Source of the DNA: Glomus cerebriforme
Taxonomy: Eukaryota; Glomeromycota; Glomeromycetes; Glomerales; Glomeraceae
Direction of reading: 5' to 3'
Length of the DNA: 10,556 nucleotides
Assembly (NCBI GenBank): GCA_003550305.1
Contig: QKYT01000926.1
Location: forward strand, 19,962-30,517
Shown: one piece after another, positions 1 to 8,703 of the stretch
How positions within the stretch are numbered: the first letter of the stretch is position 1
Layout of the letters: every line of letters begins with the position of its first letter
Program-made: the position numbers and the translations under genes
The notes under the pieces: generated by a model
Database searches by the model: none
What the model was told of the DNA's origin: nothing
Seen by the model: the letters and a program-made list of their open reading frames with translations, nothing else

Positions 1-480
1 TGAATACCACTTTTGATTTATTTGACTTTTTTCATTTTCGTCAAAATTAATTTATCCATTTTTGGATATGATCGGCAAAGTTCGTTCGTCCATATGTAAA
101 GTCAAAACCAGTATTTTTAACCTACTTTATTTCCTTAAGTAAACTTACAGAGCAGGCTAAAATACACTTACTCCAAAATTTTTAAGTTTATATTATGATT
201 AGTTTCAAAAATAATTTAGAAATTTGTATTTTTGTAAATCATGTGATTTGCCCCCGCTTTAGACGATCTCCGTTTTTGGTAATTATTCATTTGGTATAAT
301 GGTCGTATCATCATAATTAATCATTCATTTACAATCCTTTTAAGACCAAAGTTTTGTGCAAAATTGATGTAATTCAATTTGATTTTATTACAATTTCAGA
401 AAAAAATTTAATTATTCTTAATATCATTAAAAAAAAAATGATTTTTTTTATATTTTCTTATGTTTTTTTTTCGAATAAAT
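1..480. other. AT-rich stretch without a recognisable gene
   Basis: No long reading frame or RNA gene is visible. The stretch has many A and T runs. Bases 307-330 match bases 6019-6042 at 22 of 24 positions, the only link to another part of the window that I see. On the minus strand near bases 40-110 there are short open stretches that I cannot assign to a family. This stretch lies downstream of the minus-strand kinase remnant, but I could not follow kinase homology into it. Confidence 0.6.
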
Positions 481-502
481 TGAAATGGCAAAGTATCAAC
501 TG

Positions 503-905
503 TTATTGATTCTTTTTTATATTTCCATCTATCCAAGTGGTTGAATATATTTTAGCAAAGCCTTCTTCGACTATATATTTTATATCATTAAATTTATCAT
601 ATGGTCCACTTATCAAAATCTTTTTGTAAGTACTTTATATTACACGCACGAATAACAACTGTTGTCATTCATATTTGTTTGAAACATTCTTTACGTTTTC
701 CATACATCATACGTTGACTATTCTTTTTCATCAGTTTCTTTCTTATAACAATCTTCACAATAATACCTATACTGTAATTAATAATTTTTTGATCACAATT
801 TTCACATAAAATAATAAGTTTATAATCCTTCCCCTTTCTTTCATCTTTATCCAAATCATAATCTGATATTTTTAAAATAGCTGTCTTTTCCTTTTTAAAT
901 ATCTT
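503..905 (-). pseudogene. Degraded N-terminal part of a Rhizophagus-type protein kinase
   Basis: Read on the minus strand, three frames give consecutive pieces of one protein type. The first (bases about 854-772) contains CENCDQKIINY. The second (bases 771-721) continues YRYYCEDCYKKETDEKE and then stops. Together they make a C-x2-C-x11-C-x2-C pattern, like the short zinc-ribbon-like N-terminus common in Rhizophagus kinases. A third piece (bases 650-603) reads CNIKYLQKDFDKWT. A shifted frame (bases 607-503) reads PYDKFNDIKYIVEEGFAKIY, then STTWIDG, then a stop. In the family this is the linker and glycine-rich ATP loop, normally with GGFGKVY, so the loop glycines here are partly lost. At least two frameshifts and several stops make it a pseudogene. 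The catalytic lobe was not found downstream. No credible ATG start is visible; the open frame near 854 begins with TTG, inside homologous-looking sequence. Confidence 0.75.
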
Positions 906-2483
906 AATTTAATGATGAATTTTTATATTTTTAATCGAAGGCTACATAAATATATGATATACTGTATATTATATGTTTATTATAATGTATGAAAAAATTA
1001 TTTTCAGGGTTACGACTAAACAAATAACAAGATTGTGAAGGGTTAACTTTATTTGAGATAGTCTAAAACACTAAATTATGACGATCATATGAATATTGGA
1101 CTCAAAAAATTCAATTTTTCAAAAAAAGAAATTTTCAAATTTTGACTTTAAAAATTTGTATAAAATTTTTTCGATTCTTATTTTATAATACGGATCAAGA
1201 AGGATTTTTCAAATTTTAAAATGTTGTAAGTTGAAAAATTAAAAGAAAAAGTCAATTAAAAAAATTTCTTTTCCAACCCTCAAAATAATGTTTAACACTC
1301 ATTACACTCATTTAATCTTGCAGACTTAATAATAACCAAACCTGCATCGCAAACAGGTTAAAAAGCTCTATCAAAGTGTTTTTTTTTTTGCAATGATTGA
1401 CTTTTCTGATACGTAATAAATAACGGAAGTAGTCAATTGATAAACCGAGCCGCCCTCAACTTAAATCTTTTGGAAATTGTTAAGAACTTCTTTATTCTTA
1501 AAAAAAAAATGAATACCGTAAGTCTGTAAATCTAAATGAAACATACATATGTGGTCATTAATATAAAATATACCAAATATTTTAGGAAAAAAAGAAAATC
1601 ATTATCTTTACGTGGGTGATGAATATACTAAAATTTGCAATACGTACGGTAACTTTTTATGGCATTAAGATACACCCATCCGATTATCTCCTATTTGAGT
1701 GGACCTTATATGGTCATATTATGCAACAATGTTGCATGCCAAGAAATCACTATCAATCTTATATCATACAATTATAAAAAAAAAAGTTAAATAATTTGAT
1801 TCAAATTTTTTTTTGTTGAAATTAAAAGCGTAATAATATAATGTATTTCAGACCGTAATTTAATCAATGTGAAATGAAACATATAAATGGAATAAATTGT
1901 GTAAATCATGTCAAATTGATAAATGATCATGATTATTGATACATTTACGACACATTTTTATAAAAAAAAAATAGTTTAGTATGTTTTTTCTTTGATATGT
2001 GATTTTTTATTTAACATTGATCATAGAGTATTTGTAATCCCTTTTATTTTGCATAAATAAAATCAGTTTATAATTGAGCATAAAATGATATAATAAATTC
2101 GATAAAATACCTATTTTAGGTTCCGCTAGAATGTTCTCTTGTGAATACTGTATACTGATTATTTCTTTTATGGTAAAAATTTAATAAATAACAAAAATAT
2201 ACAGATATTAAACCTTATCAGTGAATGATAGAAATTAGATATTTTGACTTAGATTACAAATAGATGATGATTCATCGTGATAAAGATTACTTAAACAATT
2301 AAAGATTTTTCCTAATTGAGTTTGATAAAATAACCATGAGAGAATATGTAGTATAATTACAGAGGACTAAGTCCCCTGAAAAACACATTCTAGTTAATTT
2401 TAGAAAATCCTGTAATATTTATTCACAATGACGTTAATGTTTAATATTTAACATTAATTTTTTTTTGGAATTATTAAAAAAAA
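906..2483. other. Long AT-rich intergenic stretch upstream of the F-box gene
   Basis: I see no gene here. The stretch is full of A and T runs. Small inverted repeats are the only structure: AACCTG at 1339-1344 pairs with CAGGTT at 1354-1359, and ATGCAAC at 1721-1727 pairs with GTTGCAT at 1731-1737. The ten-base word ATACTGTATA occurs at 959-968 and at 2145-2154. The last few hundred bases presumably hold the promoter and leader of the F-box gene, but I cannot point to a TATA box with confidence. A run of A precedes the start codon. Confidence 0.6.
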
Positions 2484-4004
2484 ATGATGTTTCGACTTCC
2501 AACTGAATGTTTAAATGAGATTCTTGAATATTTAGAGGAAGATAAAACCACTTTGCATTCATGTTTATCAGTTGATCGTCTTTTGTGTGAAGTTTCTGTC
2601 AAAATTCTATGGAGAGATATTTGGAGTTATAAATACATCAGACATTTCCAACATAAATCAAAGATAGCAATTCTTAGTACATTGGTTGCTTGTCTTCCTG
2701 ATGAATCAAAAGAGATCTTCCGTCGTAATGAAATTTCCATTTCAATACCTACTCCAAACCTGCCACTATTTAATTATGCAGCATTTTGTAATATTCTTTC
2801 CATTGACATAATTTATCAAACAATTGATGATGTCTTTTACCCAACATATAATATATCAGTGATACCACCAATGATTTTATATAATAACTTTTTAATTGCA
2901 AATGAAATAATCAAAATGTTTTTAAGTCAAATTTCTTCTTTGAAGAGGCTATCTTATTCAATACATTGGAGTTATGAATATTTAATTGATTTATCTTTTA
3001 CTTGTCTTCCTAAAGCAAGAAATTGTTTAATAGATCTTTCAGAATTGGACTGTAGTTCAAAAGTTAATCCTGAATTTTTTTATCAACTATCTCAAACATG
3101 CTATAATTTACAATCAATCACTATAAGATTTCAATCAAAACCTGTTTCAAATGAGTTGAAAAAATTAATTTCTTTACAAAAAAATTTAAAGAATTTAAGC
3201 ATATTGGCTAGTGATTATTGGAATGATTGGACAAGTATCATACCTGTTTTAACAAAACACTCTAATACATTAACAAAATTACATATTTGTTGCAATTATG
3301 ATTTACCATTATTATTTGTTACTTTATTCTCAAATTTACAAGAAATTGAATTTTCGTCCTCACTTCATTCATATGCTATAGAGAGGTTTAAAGAATTACA
3401 ACATGTTACTTTCCCTAAATTACAAATTTTAAAGATTAATCACTCTTTTAAACCTGAATATATAATGAAATTCTTAGAAATCAATGGAATAAATCTTAAA
3501 GAATTTTATTTTGATGGAGTGAGCAGTGATTTAAATTTATCTATAGCTAAATTTTGTTTAAATCTTCGAAATCTTTTTGTAAATTTTGTTAATGGTGAAA
3601 AAGATACATTAAGAATTATATTTAATAATTGTCAGTATTTAGAAGGTATTAAAATCCGGTGTGGAAGAATATTTTTAAGTGAAAAAGAAGTATTAAAAAT
3701 TATTGCAAAACATTCATCAAAAAACTTCCATGAACTAATAATATATAATAATTCATCATTAGAATTAACTCCAAAGATTTTAGAATCCTTTTTTTTAAGC
3801 TGGAAAAATCAAACATCAAAAAAATCAATTATTTTTATTATTAAGAGTTACTATAATAGTTTAGAAGATAATGAAGAAAAGATGAAAATAATTGAAAAAT
3901 ATAAAAATTATAGCATTATTAAGAAATTTGAAAGTTTATTGATGGATTCTGAAGAAAAAGATAATTATTCCGAGCATTATGCATTCGGATATTATTATTG
4001 TTAA
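2484..4004 (+). CDS. F-box protein with a leucine-rich-repeat-like C-terminal region
   Basis: This is an uninterrupted 506-residue frame and the only intact gene in the window. F-box proteins bridge SKP1 of an SCF ubiquitin ligase to a substrate, so the expected role is choosing proteins for ubiquitination; the substrate is unknown. The F-box lies at about residues 3-50: FRLPTECLNEILEYLEED, then LHSCLSVDRLLCEVSVK and ILWRDIW. This closely follows the wording of the greatly expanded Rhizophagus F-box family, where the middle part usually reads NRLWCEVS; here the Trp is Leu. Residues about 150-420 contain repeated strand-like phrases such as LKRLSYSI, LQSITIRF, LKNLSIL, LTKLHIC, LQEIEF, LQILKI, LKEFYF, LRNLFV and HELIIY. 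They suggest an irregular leucine-rich-repeat solenoid, probably the substrate-binding part. The tail (about 455-500) is charged and Lys/Glu-rich. No signal peptide, membrane helix or intron is seen. The start is the first of two adjacent ATGs; the second, three bases on, would lose one residue. The length is normal for the family. Confidence 0.93.
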   Translation: MMFRLPTECLNEILEYLEEDKTTLHSCLSVDRLLCEVSVKILWRDIWSYKYIRHFQHKSKIAILSTLVACLPDESKEIFRRNEISISIPTPNLPLFNYAAFCNILSIDIIYQTIDDVFYPTYNISVIPPMILYNNFLIANEIIKMFLSQISSLKRLSYSIHWSYEYLIDLSFTCLPKARNCLIDLSELDCSSKVNPEFFYQLSQTCYNLQSITIRFQSKPVSNELKKLISLQKNLKNLSILASDYWNDWTSIIPVLTKHSNTLTKLHICCNYDLPLLFVTLFSNLQEIEFSSSLHSYAIERFKELQHVTFPKLQILKINHSFKPEYIMKFLEINGINLKEFYFDGVSSDLNLSIAKFCLNLRNLFVNFVNGEKDTLRIIFNNCQYLEGIKIRCGRIFLSEKEVLKIIAKHSSKNFHELIIYNNSSLELTPKILESFFLSWKNQTSKKSIIFIIKSYYNSLEDNEEKMKIIEKYKNYSIIKKFESLLMDSEEKDNYSEHYAFGYYYC

Positions 4005-4113
4005 TATTAAAAATTTTTTGAATTTATTATCTAACAGGATTAGTTTAATTTTTATTAAAATTTAAGCAGTCAATTATATTTCATTCTTTAAATTATTATA
4101 TTGAATTGAATCT

Positions 4114-4119
4114 AATAAA
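4114..4119 (+). terminator. Candidate polyadenylation signal of the F-box gene
   Basis: AATAAA lies about 110 bases after the F-box stop codon, a plausible distance for a fungal 3' end. In DNA this AT-rich the hexamer is frequent by chance, so this is only a candidate. Confidence 0.25.
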
Positions 4120-4185
4120 TATATCTGAGGATCTGTAAATCCTTGATATGATGAAAAATAGATACAACAAATAATTCATAAAAAT

Positions 4186-4455
4186 ATGGGTAATAAAAGA
4201 ATGATTCTTGATATTTCGGAAAAAACTTAATAACATAGTTTTAATACCTCCTTTGATTATATTGAATATTTTGGAAAGGAGATTTCTAAATATCCTGCTG
4301 GTGATTGTAAATTCTTTTTTTACCTTTTATAATATTACAGCAATTCTAACGAGGAAATATTATTTACTTGCCGCAGTATATATACAACAAATGGTAATTT
4401 TTATTGTTTTGTAATAGGTAATCATGCAATCTTTGGTATTTCTGAAGTAATCTAA
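4186..4455 (+). pseudogene. Coding-like stretch with internal stops, family unknown
   Basis: One frame starts MGNKRMILDISEKT and meets two adjacent stops at 4228-4233. From 4234 it stays open to a stop at 4330, then open again to a stop at 4453. The reading includes phrases such as FDYIEYFGKEISKYPAGDCK, then NEEILFTCRSIYTTNGNFYC and IGNHAIFGISEVI. Cys, Gly, Pro, Asp and Glu are balanced as in a real protein, unlike the Ile/Phe/Asn-rich translations of nearby noncoding DNA. A different frame (4208-4414) is also open for 68 codons, but its translation is almost all Ile, Leu and Phe and looks like a shadow. I do not recognise the family. The stretch may be the dead end of a gene or an exon of an unpredicted one. 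Chance is not excluded. Confidence 0.3.
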
Positions 4456-4701
4456 TGATTTTGCTCAATTAAATCTTTATCTAGACTTTCAGAAAAAATG
4501 TTTAAAATATAATAAAGTATTTACGCATTACATTAATTTAATTGATCAAAGTAATAAATGTATGAATAATATAATTTTTTTAGATTGATCAAATATCATA
4601 AAGTTACATCATTTTCTGCACAACTGCTCAAATACAAACTAATTTTATTTATTATTAAAAATACTCTATAATCAATGTTGAACAAAAAACTAAAAGAAAG
4701 A
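4456..4701. other. AT-rich spacer
   Basis: Nothing recognisable lies between the coding-like stretch and the hAT-like element. The sequence is AT-rich, with many short stop-interrupted frames. Confidence 0.6.
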
Positions 4702-4709
4702 GTTTCTTA
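4702..4709 (+). repeat. Target site duplication, left copy, of the hAT-like element
   Basis: GTTTCTTA directly abuts the left terminal repeat. ATTTCTTA abuts the right one at 5378-5385. Seven of eight bases agree. Eight bases is the usual duplication length for hAT transposons. Confidence 0.75.
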
Positions 4710-5377
4710 TAGAGACCTGCAATGGGCCAGGTTTGGGCTTAAAACCCAGCCTGGACCCAGCCCAGAATCCAGGTCCAGGCTGGCAGATATTCGGGTTTGG
4801 GCCGGCATATGATTTTCATAATTTAACCAAAATTAGACTAGATAAAGATTAAACAATTTGGTTAAGTTTTAAGAAAAAGATAGCAGATAAACTGAGAATT
4901 TAAATCTGTTGCTCTATTTAATTTTGTAACTATTTTGTTTGTAGTTTCTACAATTTCTTTTTGTATTTTTAAATAAATTAAATATCAAAGTTTTGATTTT
5001 TTTTGTAAAATCAATTTAAATAAAATATGATAGAGAATTTAATTTTTTTAAAAAATATTCAAAAAAAAAGTCATTTATAAAAAAAACCTATCAGAATTAA
5101 ATTTTTCTATTAAATTGGATCATTAAATGCTACATCTCACATCACACAACAGATTGATTGACTAACATAGAAAACTCTTTCCAAACTACAGATTATTTAT
5201 AGCCGAGTTAATTACAAGACAAACAAGTTATTTGCTTAAAAACTACTATATTATATTTAAAAATTCTGGTCCGGTTCCAGTCCAGGCCAGGTTTTTAATA
5301 TATAAATGTGGTCTGGGACAGGCTGGCATTTTTTAATTCCAAGCTAGGCCAGATTAAGAGCATAATGCAGGCCTCTA
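4710..5377. mobile_element. Non-autonomous hAT-like DNA transposon (MITE)
   Basis: The element begins TAGAGACCTGCA and ends TGCAGGCCTCTA. Read inward, the two ends agree at 11 of 12 bases, and TAGAG fits the known hAT terminal rule (Y A R N G). An 8-base direct repeat flanks it. Each end has a subterminal block (about 4724-4805 and 5266-5362), unusually GC-rich for this window and dense in CCAGG, GGCC, CCTGG and GGCTGG words in both orientations. Such arrays are typical binding sites for hAT transposases. The roughly 460-base interior is AT-rich and has no reading frame, so the element depends on a transposase made elsewhere. The one mismatch in the target repeat and the divergent subterminal blocks suggest an old insertion. 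Class assignment rests on termini and duplication length only. Confidence 0.8.
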
Positions 5378-5385
5378 ATTTCTTA
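5378..5385 (+). repeat. Target site duplication, right copy, of the hAT-like element
   Basis: ATTTCTTA follows the right terminal repeat and matches the left flank GTTTCTTA at seven of eight bases. Confidence 0.75.
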
Positions 5386-5694
5386 TAATGAAAAAAAAGT
5401 GATTAATAATGGAACAAACATAAATATTCTAGTGACAATCAAGTGTTCAATTATAATAAAAGTATCAATTGATTATAATTTGTCTGTCAATTATTTTTTT
5501 CATTTTTGATTAATAACAATTTAATATTTTAATAAATGCTTTAATACAAAAACAAAAACCAATGCACTTGTTTGTAAAATTAACAAATTCTACTGTATTG
5601 TTGTCAATATTAGAATAATATAGATGTATAGTAAGCTTCTGAATGAGGATTATTTTCAATAGATCGAGGATTTGCTTTTCTATATTTTTTTGCT
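5386..5694. other. AT-rich spacer between two mobile elements
   Basis: No convincing gene is seen. The minus strand has an open frame (5722-5510) of 70 codons, but it begins inside the neighbouring palindromic element with a non-family sequence, so I do not call it. Confidence 0.55.
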
Positions 5695-5756
5695 GGGTGC
5701 CGTCCAAAATCCCAAAACTCAAAATCCCGACAGGTACGAAATCCCGAAATTGGCCC

Positions 5757-5773
5757 GCATTAAGTTTTAATGC
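5757..5773 (+). repeat. Small hairpin in the left arm of the palindromic element
   Basis: GCATTAA and TTAATGC are perfect reverse complements separated by GTT. The matching hairpin in the right arm differs only in its three-base loop. Confidence 0.85.
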
Positions 5774-5842
5774 CGCCTAGAATTAGGTTTCGGGATTTTT
5801 TTCAGAAGTTTAATAAATCACGAATTATAATTCCTGGCAGCA

Positions 5843-5859
5843 GCATTAAAGCTTAATGC
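5843..5859 (+). repeat. Small hairpin in the right arm of the palindromic element
   Basis: GCATTAA and TTAATGC are separated by AGC. It is the partner of the hairpin at 5757-5773 and lies at the same place relative to GGCC. Confidence 0.85.
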
Positions 5860-5954
5860 GGGCCATTAGTTCAGATTTTGTACCTGTCAGGATTTTGACC
5901 CTGTCGGGATTTTGGATTTCGGGATTTTGAGTTTCAGGATTTTGTACCATACCC

Positions 5955-6201
5955 TATCTATATTATTCTTCCATTTTTAACTATTCATTGGATGAAAGTT
6001 TAAGTTACATATTAGGCCATCATTATGATTAATCATTCATTTTGATTGAAAACAAAGTTTTAGATGAATTCTTTTTTGAGACAAAAAATTTTGAATCAAA
6101 AAAAATTGATTTTATCTCAATTTTAGGAAAAATCTTTAATTATTAATATTTAACGTCAAATGAATTATGCTAAAATTTGGGAATAATACTCCAAGGAACA
6201 C
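5955..6201. other. AT-rich spacer before the SPRY pseudogene
   Basis: No gene is seen. Bases 6019-6042 match bases 307-330 at 22 of 24 positions. The end of the stretch may contain more of the decayed SPRY gene, which I could not follow upstream of 6202. Confidence 0.5.
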
Positions 6202-6542
6202 CCAAAAGAATTACATGAAAATTTGTTTATACATTTTATGGATCATGATAATAAGCCAAATAACAGACCAGAACAAAAGTATCTAAAGAAATCAGTTCAA
6301 AAAGTATTAATTTATAATTCTGGTCATTATCAGGCAATTATTGTCCTCAATTTGGAGGTGGTGCAAGAGTTACTGTTCATTTAGATATGAATAAAAGAAC
6401 TTGTGCNTTTAAAGTCAATGGTATAAAATATCCTGAAGTATAAAAATAGAATAACTTACCATCAAAACTTTATCTGGTGGTTTTATTATATCATTCTAGT
6501 CACCTTCGAATTCAACCTCATCAAAAAGTTGATTTAAATTAG
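6202..6542 (+). pseudogene. Degraded SPRY-domain protein, C-terminal remnant
   Basis: One frame from 6202 reads PKELHENLFIHF, then MDHDNKPNNRPEQKYLKKS, and runs to about SGHY near 6330. Such text occurs in the linker of Rhizophagus BTB-type proteins. The second frame (6318-6542) continues GNYCPQFGGGARVTVHLDMN, then KRTCAF and VNGIKYPEV. After stops TAA at 6441 and TAG at 6447 the same frame goes on NNLPSKLYLVVLLYH, then HLRIQPHQKVDLN, and ends at TAG 6540-6542. This is the C-terminal half of a SPRY fold, a beta-sandwich protein-binding domain used in these fungi in large adaptor families. The gene is dead or only a relic: one frameshift near 6330, two stops where family members usually have Trp or other residues, and the start of the domain missing, apparently deleted between linker and SPRY. 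An N at 6407 falls in one codon and is not the cause of the stops. Confidence 0.8.
6407..6407. other. Ambiguous base N inside the SPRY pseudogene
   Basis: A single N in the third position of what reads as an Ala codon (GCN). The reading frame continues on both sides, so the N does not hide a length change visible from the protein. Confidence 0.95.
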
Positions 6543-6879
6543 TTTCTATACTGTATATAATTTTTATCTGTCAATTAAAATAAAATTGAACAATTTTAAT
6601 TGCCAGTTACGTAGCTATCAAATTGGTTTCTGATGCATCAAAANGTTTAATGTGGTAATAAATTTCTATCCTTCTTTTTTAATTTAAATTTGTAAATAAT
6701 GTCTACATTCAAAGCTTAAAAACGTGTATTTTCTTTACATAACCGAGCTTCTGCCAAAACTAAGTATATTTGTTTTAATTGAAGTTTAATGAAAATGAGT
6801 TGATTAAATTTACATAATTTATAAAAAAAATGAAGAAATATGTATTTGTATTATTGAAGTTATATCTTCTGTATGTCTT
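6543..6879. other. Spacer between the SPRY pseudogene and the large palindrome
   Basis: No gene is recognised. A single N stands at 6644. The word ATACTGTATA occurs at 6548-6557. Weak similarity to the reverse complement of the flank beyond 9990 hints that the palindrome may extend a little outward, but I could not align it with confidence. Confidence 0.5.
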
Positions 6880-7542
6880 CTAAAATAATAACTATTTGTA
6901 TTTATTTATCATATATCTATTTCTAATTGATCAATTCTGATTTTTTGTTGTCCTTTATTCCATCTTACACCATATGATTTTGACTATTATTTATCACTAA
7001 TTTACTCCATATATTTGTTAATTTTGATTTATCCATTTGTCATAATTCAAATTTTCCTTTAGACTTTGATATAAACTCAAAAGTTGCAAAATTTTCTGCT
7101 CTAAATTTTCTTTTACTTTTGTTTTATCATATTGTATGTTAGCTTATTCTTTTACTATGCCTATTTCTTTAACCTTTTCCATATTAATTCATACAGTATT
7201 CCATTTAATTTTCTACAGTATTGGTTGTAAAGGAATGGTAAAATAAACTTCGTCCAATCCACCAATCTTCAGTAATTTTGTCCTTCATCATTATGTTATT
7301 TGTTTTGTTATTAAAAATGTTCATCCTTGTTTTATGTTCTTTTCTTCTTAGTGTCTTTTTCATACCCTCTTTCTCTCTGGTGCTCTCTTTTATTTGTGAT
7401 CTTTCTTATATACCACTACAAGTTAATTTTGTTGATGATAAAAAAAAATTCAGCGTTATATTCACCATCTTTACACATTCTTTTATATGTCCATAAAATG
7501 AATCCAAATTTCTCTTTAAACTTCATTTTCTCTAAATCTGGA

Positions 7543-7700
7543 TGGGATTATATGAGCTTATAAATAAGGTAGTCAATAAGTATATAAGGAAATGGAAAGG
7601 GGATTCTAGTCTAAACCAAACCAGCCAGATCTGACCGGTCTTTCCTTGCCTGATACGAAGAAGACCTCTATATACAGTATAAGGAAGAGAAGAGGAAGTT
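7543..7700 (+). repeat. Well-conserved core block, left arm
   Basis: This block matches the reverse complement of 8704-8890 far better than the outer arms match each other. Identical runs include ATTATATGAGCT, TCTAAACCAAACCAGC and GGTCTTTCCTTGCCTGAT (7637-7654 against 8753-8770), followed by GAAGACCTCT and ATATACAGTATAAGGAA. Relative to the right arm it lacks about 17 bases between two AGAT-like words, as expected from a small deletion at short homology. Confidence 0.8.
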
Positions 7701-7834
7701 TAAAGGAATTTAAAAAAAAAATACCAAACCCGCCAGATAGAAGATACTTGATTAACTGACTGGTATTACTGGTTTCCTTGCCTGATAGAGGAAGACCTCA
7801 TATACAGTATAAGGAAGATAATAAGAAGTTTATT
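7697..7834 (+). repeat. Second, tandem copy of the core block in the left arm
   Basis: Bases about 7723-7821 repeat the block just upstream: ACCAAACC, then CCAGAT, CTGACTGGT, TTTCCTTGCCTGATA, GGAAGACCTC and ATACAGTATAAGGAAGA. The TATACAGTAT words are 130 bases apart (7671 and 7801). This copy keeps a counterpart of the bases missing from the first copy and has a short extra piece around 7762-7770. The right arm has only one such block, so the left arm was duplicated after the palindrome formed or the right lost a copy. Confidence 0.75.
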
Positions 7835-8703
7835 GAGGGAATAGTTGGGAGTAGTTGTTAAAAAGGATAGAGGGAAAATTAACTTATAATAATAATTAGG
7901 AAATAATCCATCTTGCTGATAATGCATTTTTAAAAATAAGGTGAATGGGCTTTAATATATTTAATATGATAATTAAAAAATAATATGGAATTTTGGAGAT
8001 ATTTATATAATAAAAAATAAAAATGAGTCAAAATTATCAATAATGCAATAATAAATTACATCACAAAATTATGATCATTGCTATTTGTTCACATGAAAAG
8101 TTTCTATAATTGGTTAATGTCTCATGATTTCTCCCTAGTATTCAACAAATTGATAAATTATACATGATCAAAAAGACCTAATTGATGAACCAAATATGGA
8201 ATTTAATTTGCCACATAATACATTAAGAAACATGGTTTCTTTTTGATTGTATATTGAAAAATATATATCTCTATATCCCAAACTAGACTAGTAAATTATA
8301 AATGTTTAAGTTATATGTATAATGAATTTTATGGCAAATAAATACTAACCCGATACAACAGTAATTTAGAGATAATTTATTTTTGCATTTTAAATCTTGT
8401 TCTACGAGAATAGCACAGTTAAAATAAACTAATAATAATAAAACCCAATATCTCTTTGCCAAGTAAATCTTCTTTGATTATACCCTAATATTTTTTTGTA
8501 ATTCCGTATTTTGATTCAACAATTTCTAAAGAAAATTATATGAATACTTCAAATACAAATAAATAATGTAATAATGTTTGCTTTATTGAATGATGAATTA
8601 TTTGATCATGCATAATTTGACTCATTTTATATATTCTTATCGAGTATATTCGCACATGTTATCAGTTAAACCTTTATTCTTTTAACAACTACTCCGTTTA
8701 ACC

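Larger units (their letters stand above)
5695..5954. mobile_element. Palindromic miniature element made of AAATCCCG units
   Basis: The left end starts GGGTGCCGTCCAAAATCCC and the right end, read inward on the other strand, starts GGGTATGGTACAAAATCCTG. Both continue with AAACTCAAAATCCCG, a run of AAATCC(C/T)G units, a GACAGGTAC box and the shared GGCCCGCATTAAG. The right arm carries about 30 extra bases, an additional AAATCC unit. Each arm also contains its own small hairpin: GCATTAA-N3-TTAATGC at 5757-5773 and at 5843-5859. There is no reading frame. This has the form of a foldback-type MITE. I could not find a clear target site duplication, so the exact ends and the superfamily are open. Confidence 0.75.

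Noticed and set aside
669..854. Minus-strand 61-codon open frame taken as a small gene
   Set aside because: It has no ATG start, and only its first part matches the kinase N-terminus. The homology then moves to another frame, so it is part of the pseudogene.
1331..1365. Possible tRNA-like or terminator hairpin around AACCTG...CAGGTT
   Set aside because: Only one six-base stem is present, with no cloverleaf, B-box or T-run arrangement supporting an RNA gene.
1721..1737. Hairpin ATGCAAC-N3-GTTGCAT as a regulatory site
   Set aside because: The palindrome is real but short, and no gene or promoter sits beside it.
4208..4414. Plus-strand open frame of 68 codons that looks like a small membrane protein
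   Set aside because: Hydrophobic content follows from T-rich codons. The neighbouring frame has more protein-like composition, so this is probably a shadow.
5510..5722. Minus-strand open frame of 70 codons
   Set aside because: It begins inside the palindromic element, uses a mostly Ile/Asn/Lys-rich translation and resembles no family I know.
6644..6644. N considered as another unmerged contig join
   Set aside because: The sequence on its two sides is not duplicated, unlike at 9542, so there is no sign of an overlap artefact.
7278..7563. Two overlapping plus-strand open frames of 72 and 78 codons
   Set aside because: They lie in the pyrimidine-rich arm of the palindrome and translate mostly to Phe, Leu, Ile and Ser. 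The matching right arm does not keep them open. They are a composition effect, not membrane proteins.
7586..7834. Tandem core blocks considered as a CRISPR-like or satellite array
   Set aside because: There are only two diverged copies with no spacers. The organism is a eukaryote, and the blocks are better explained as part of the palindrome.
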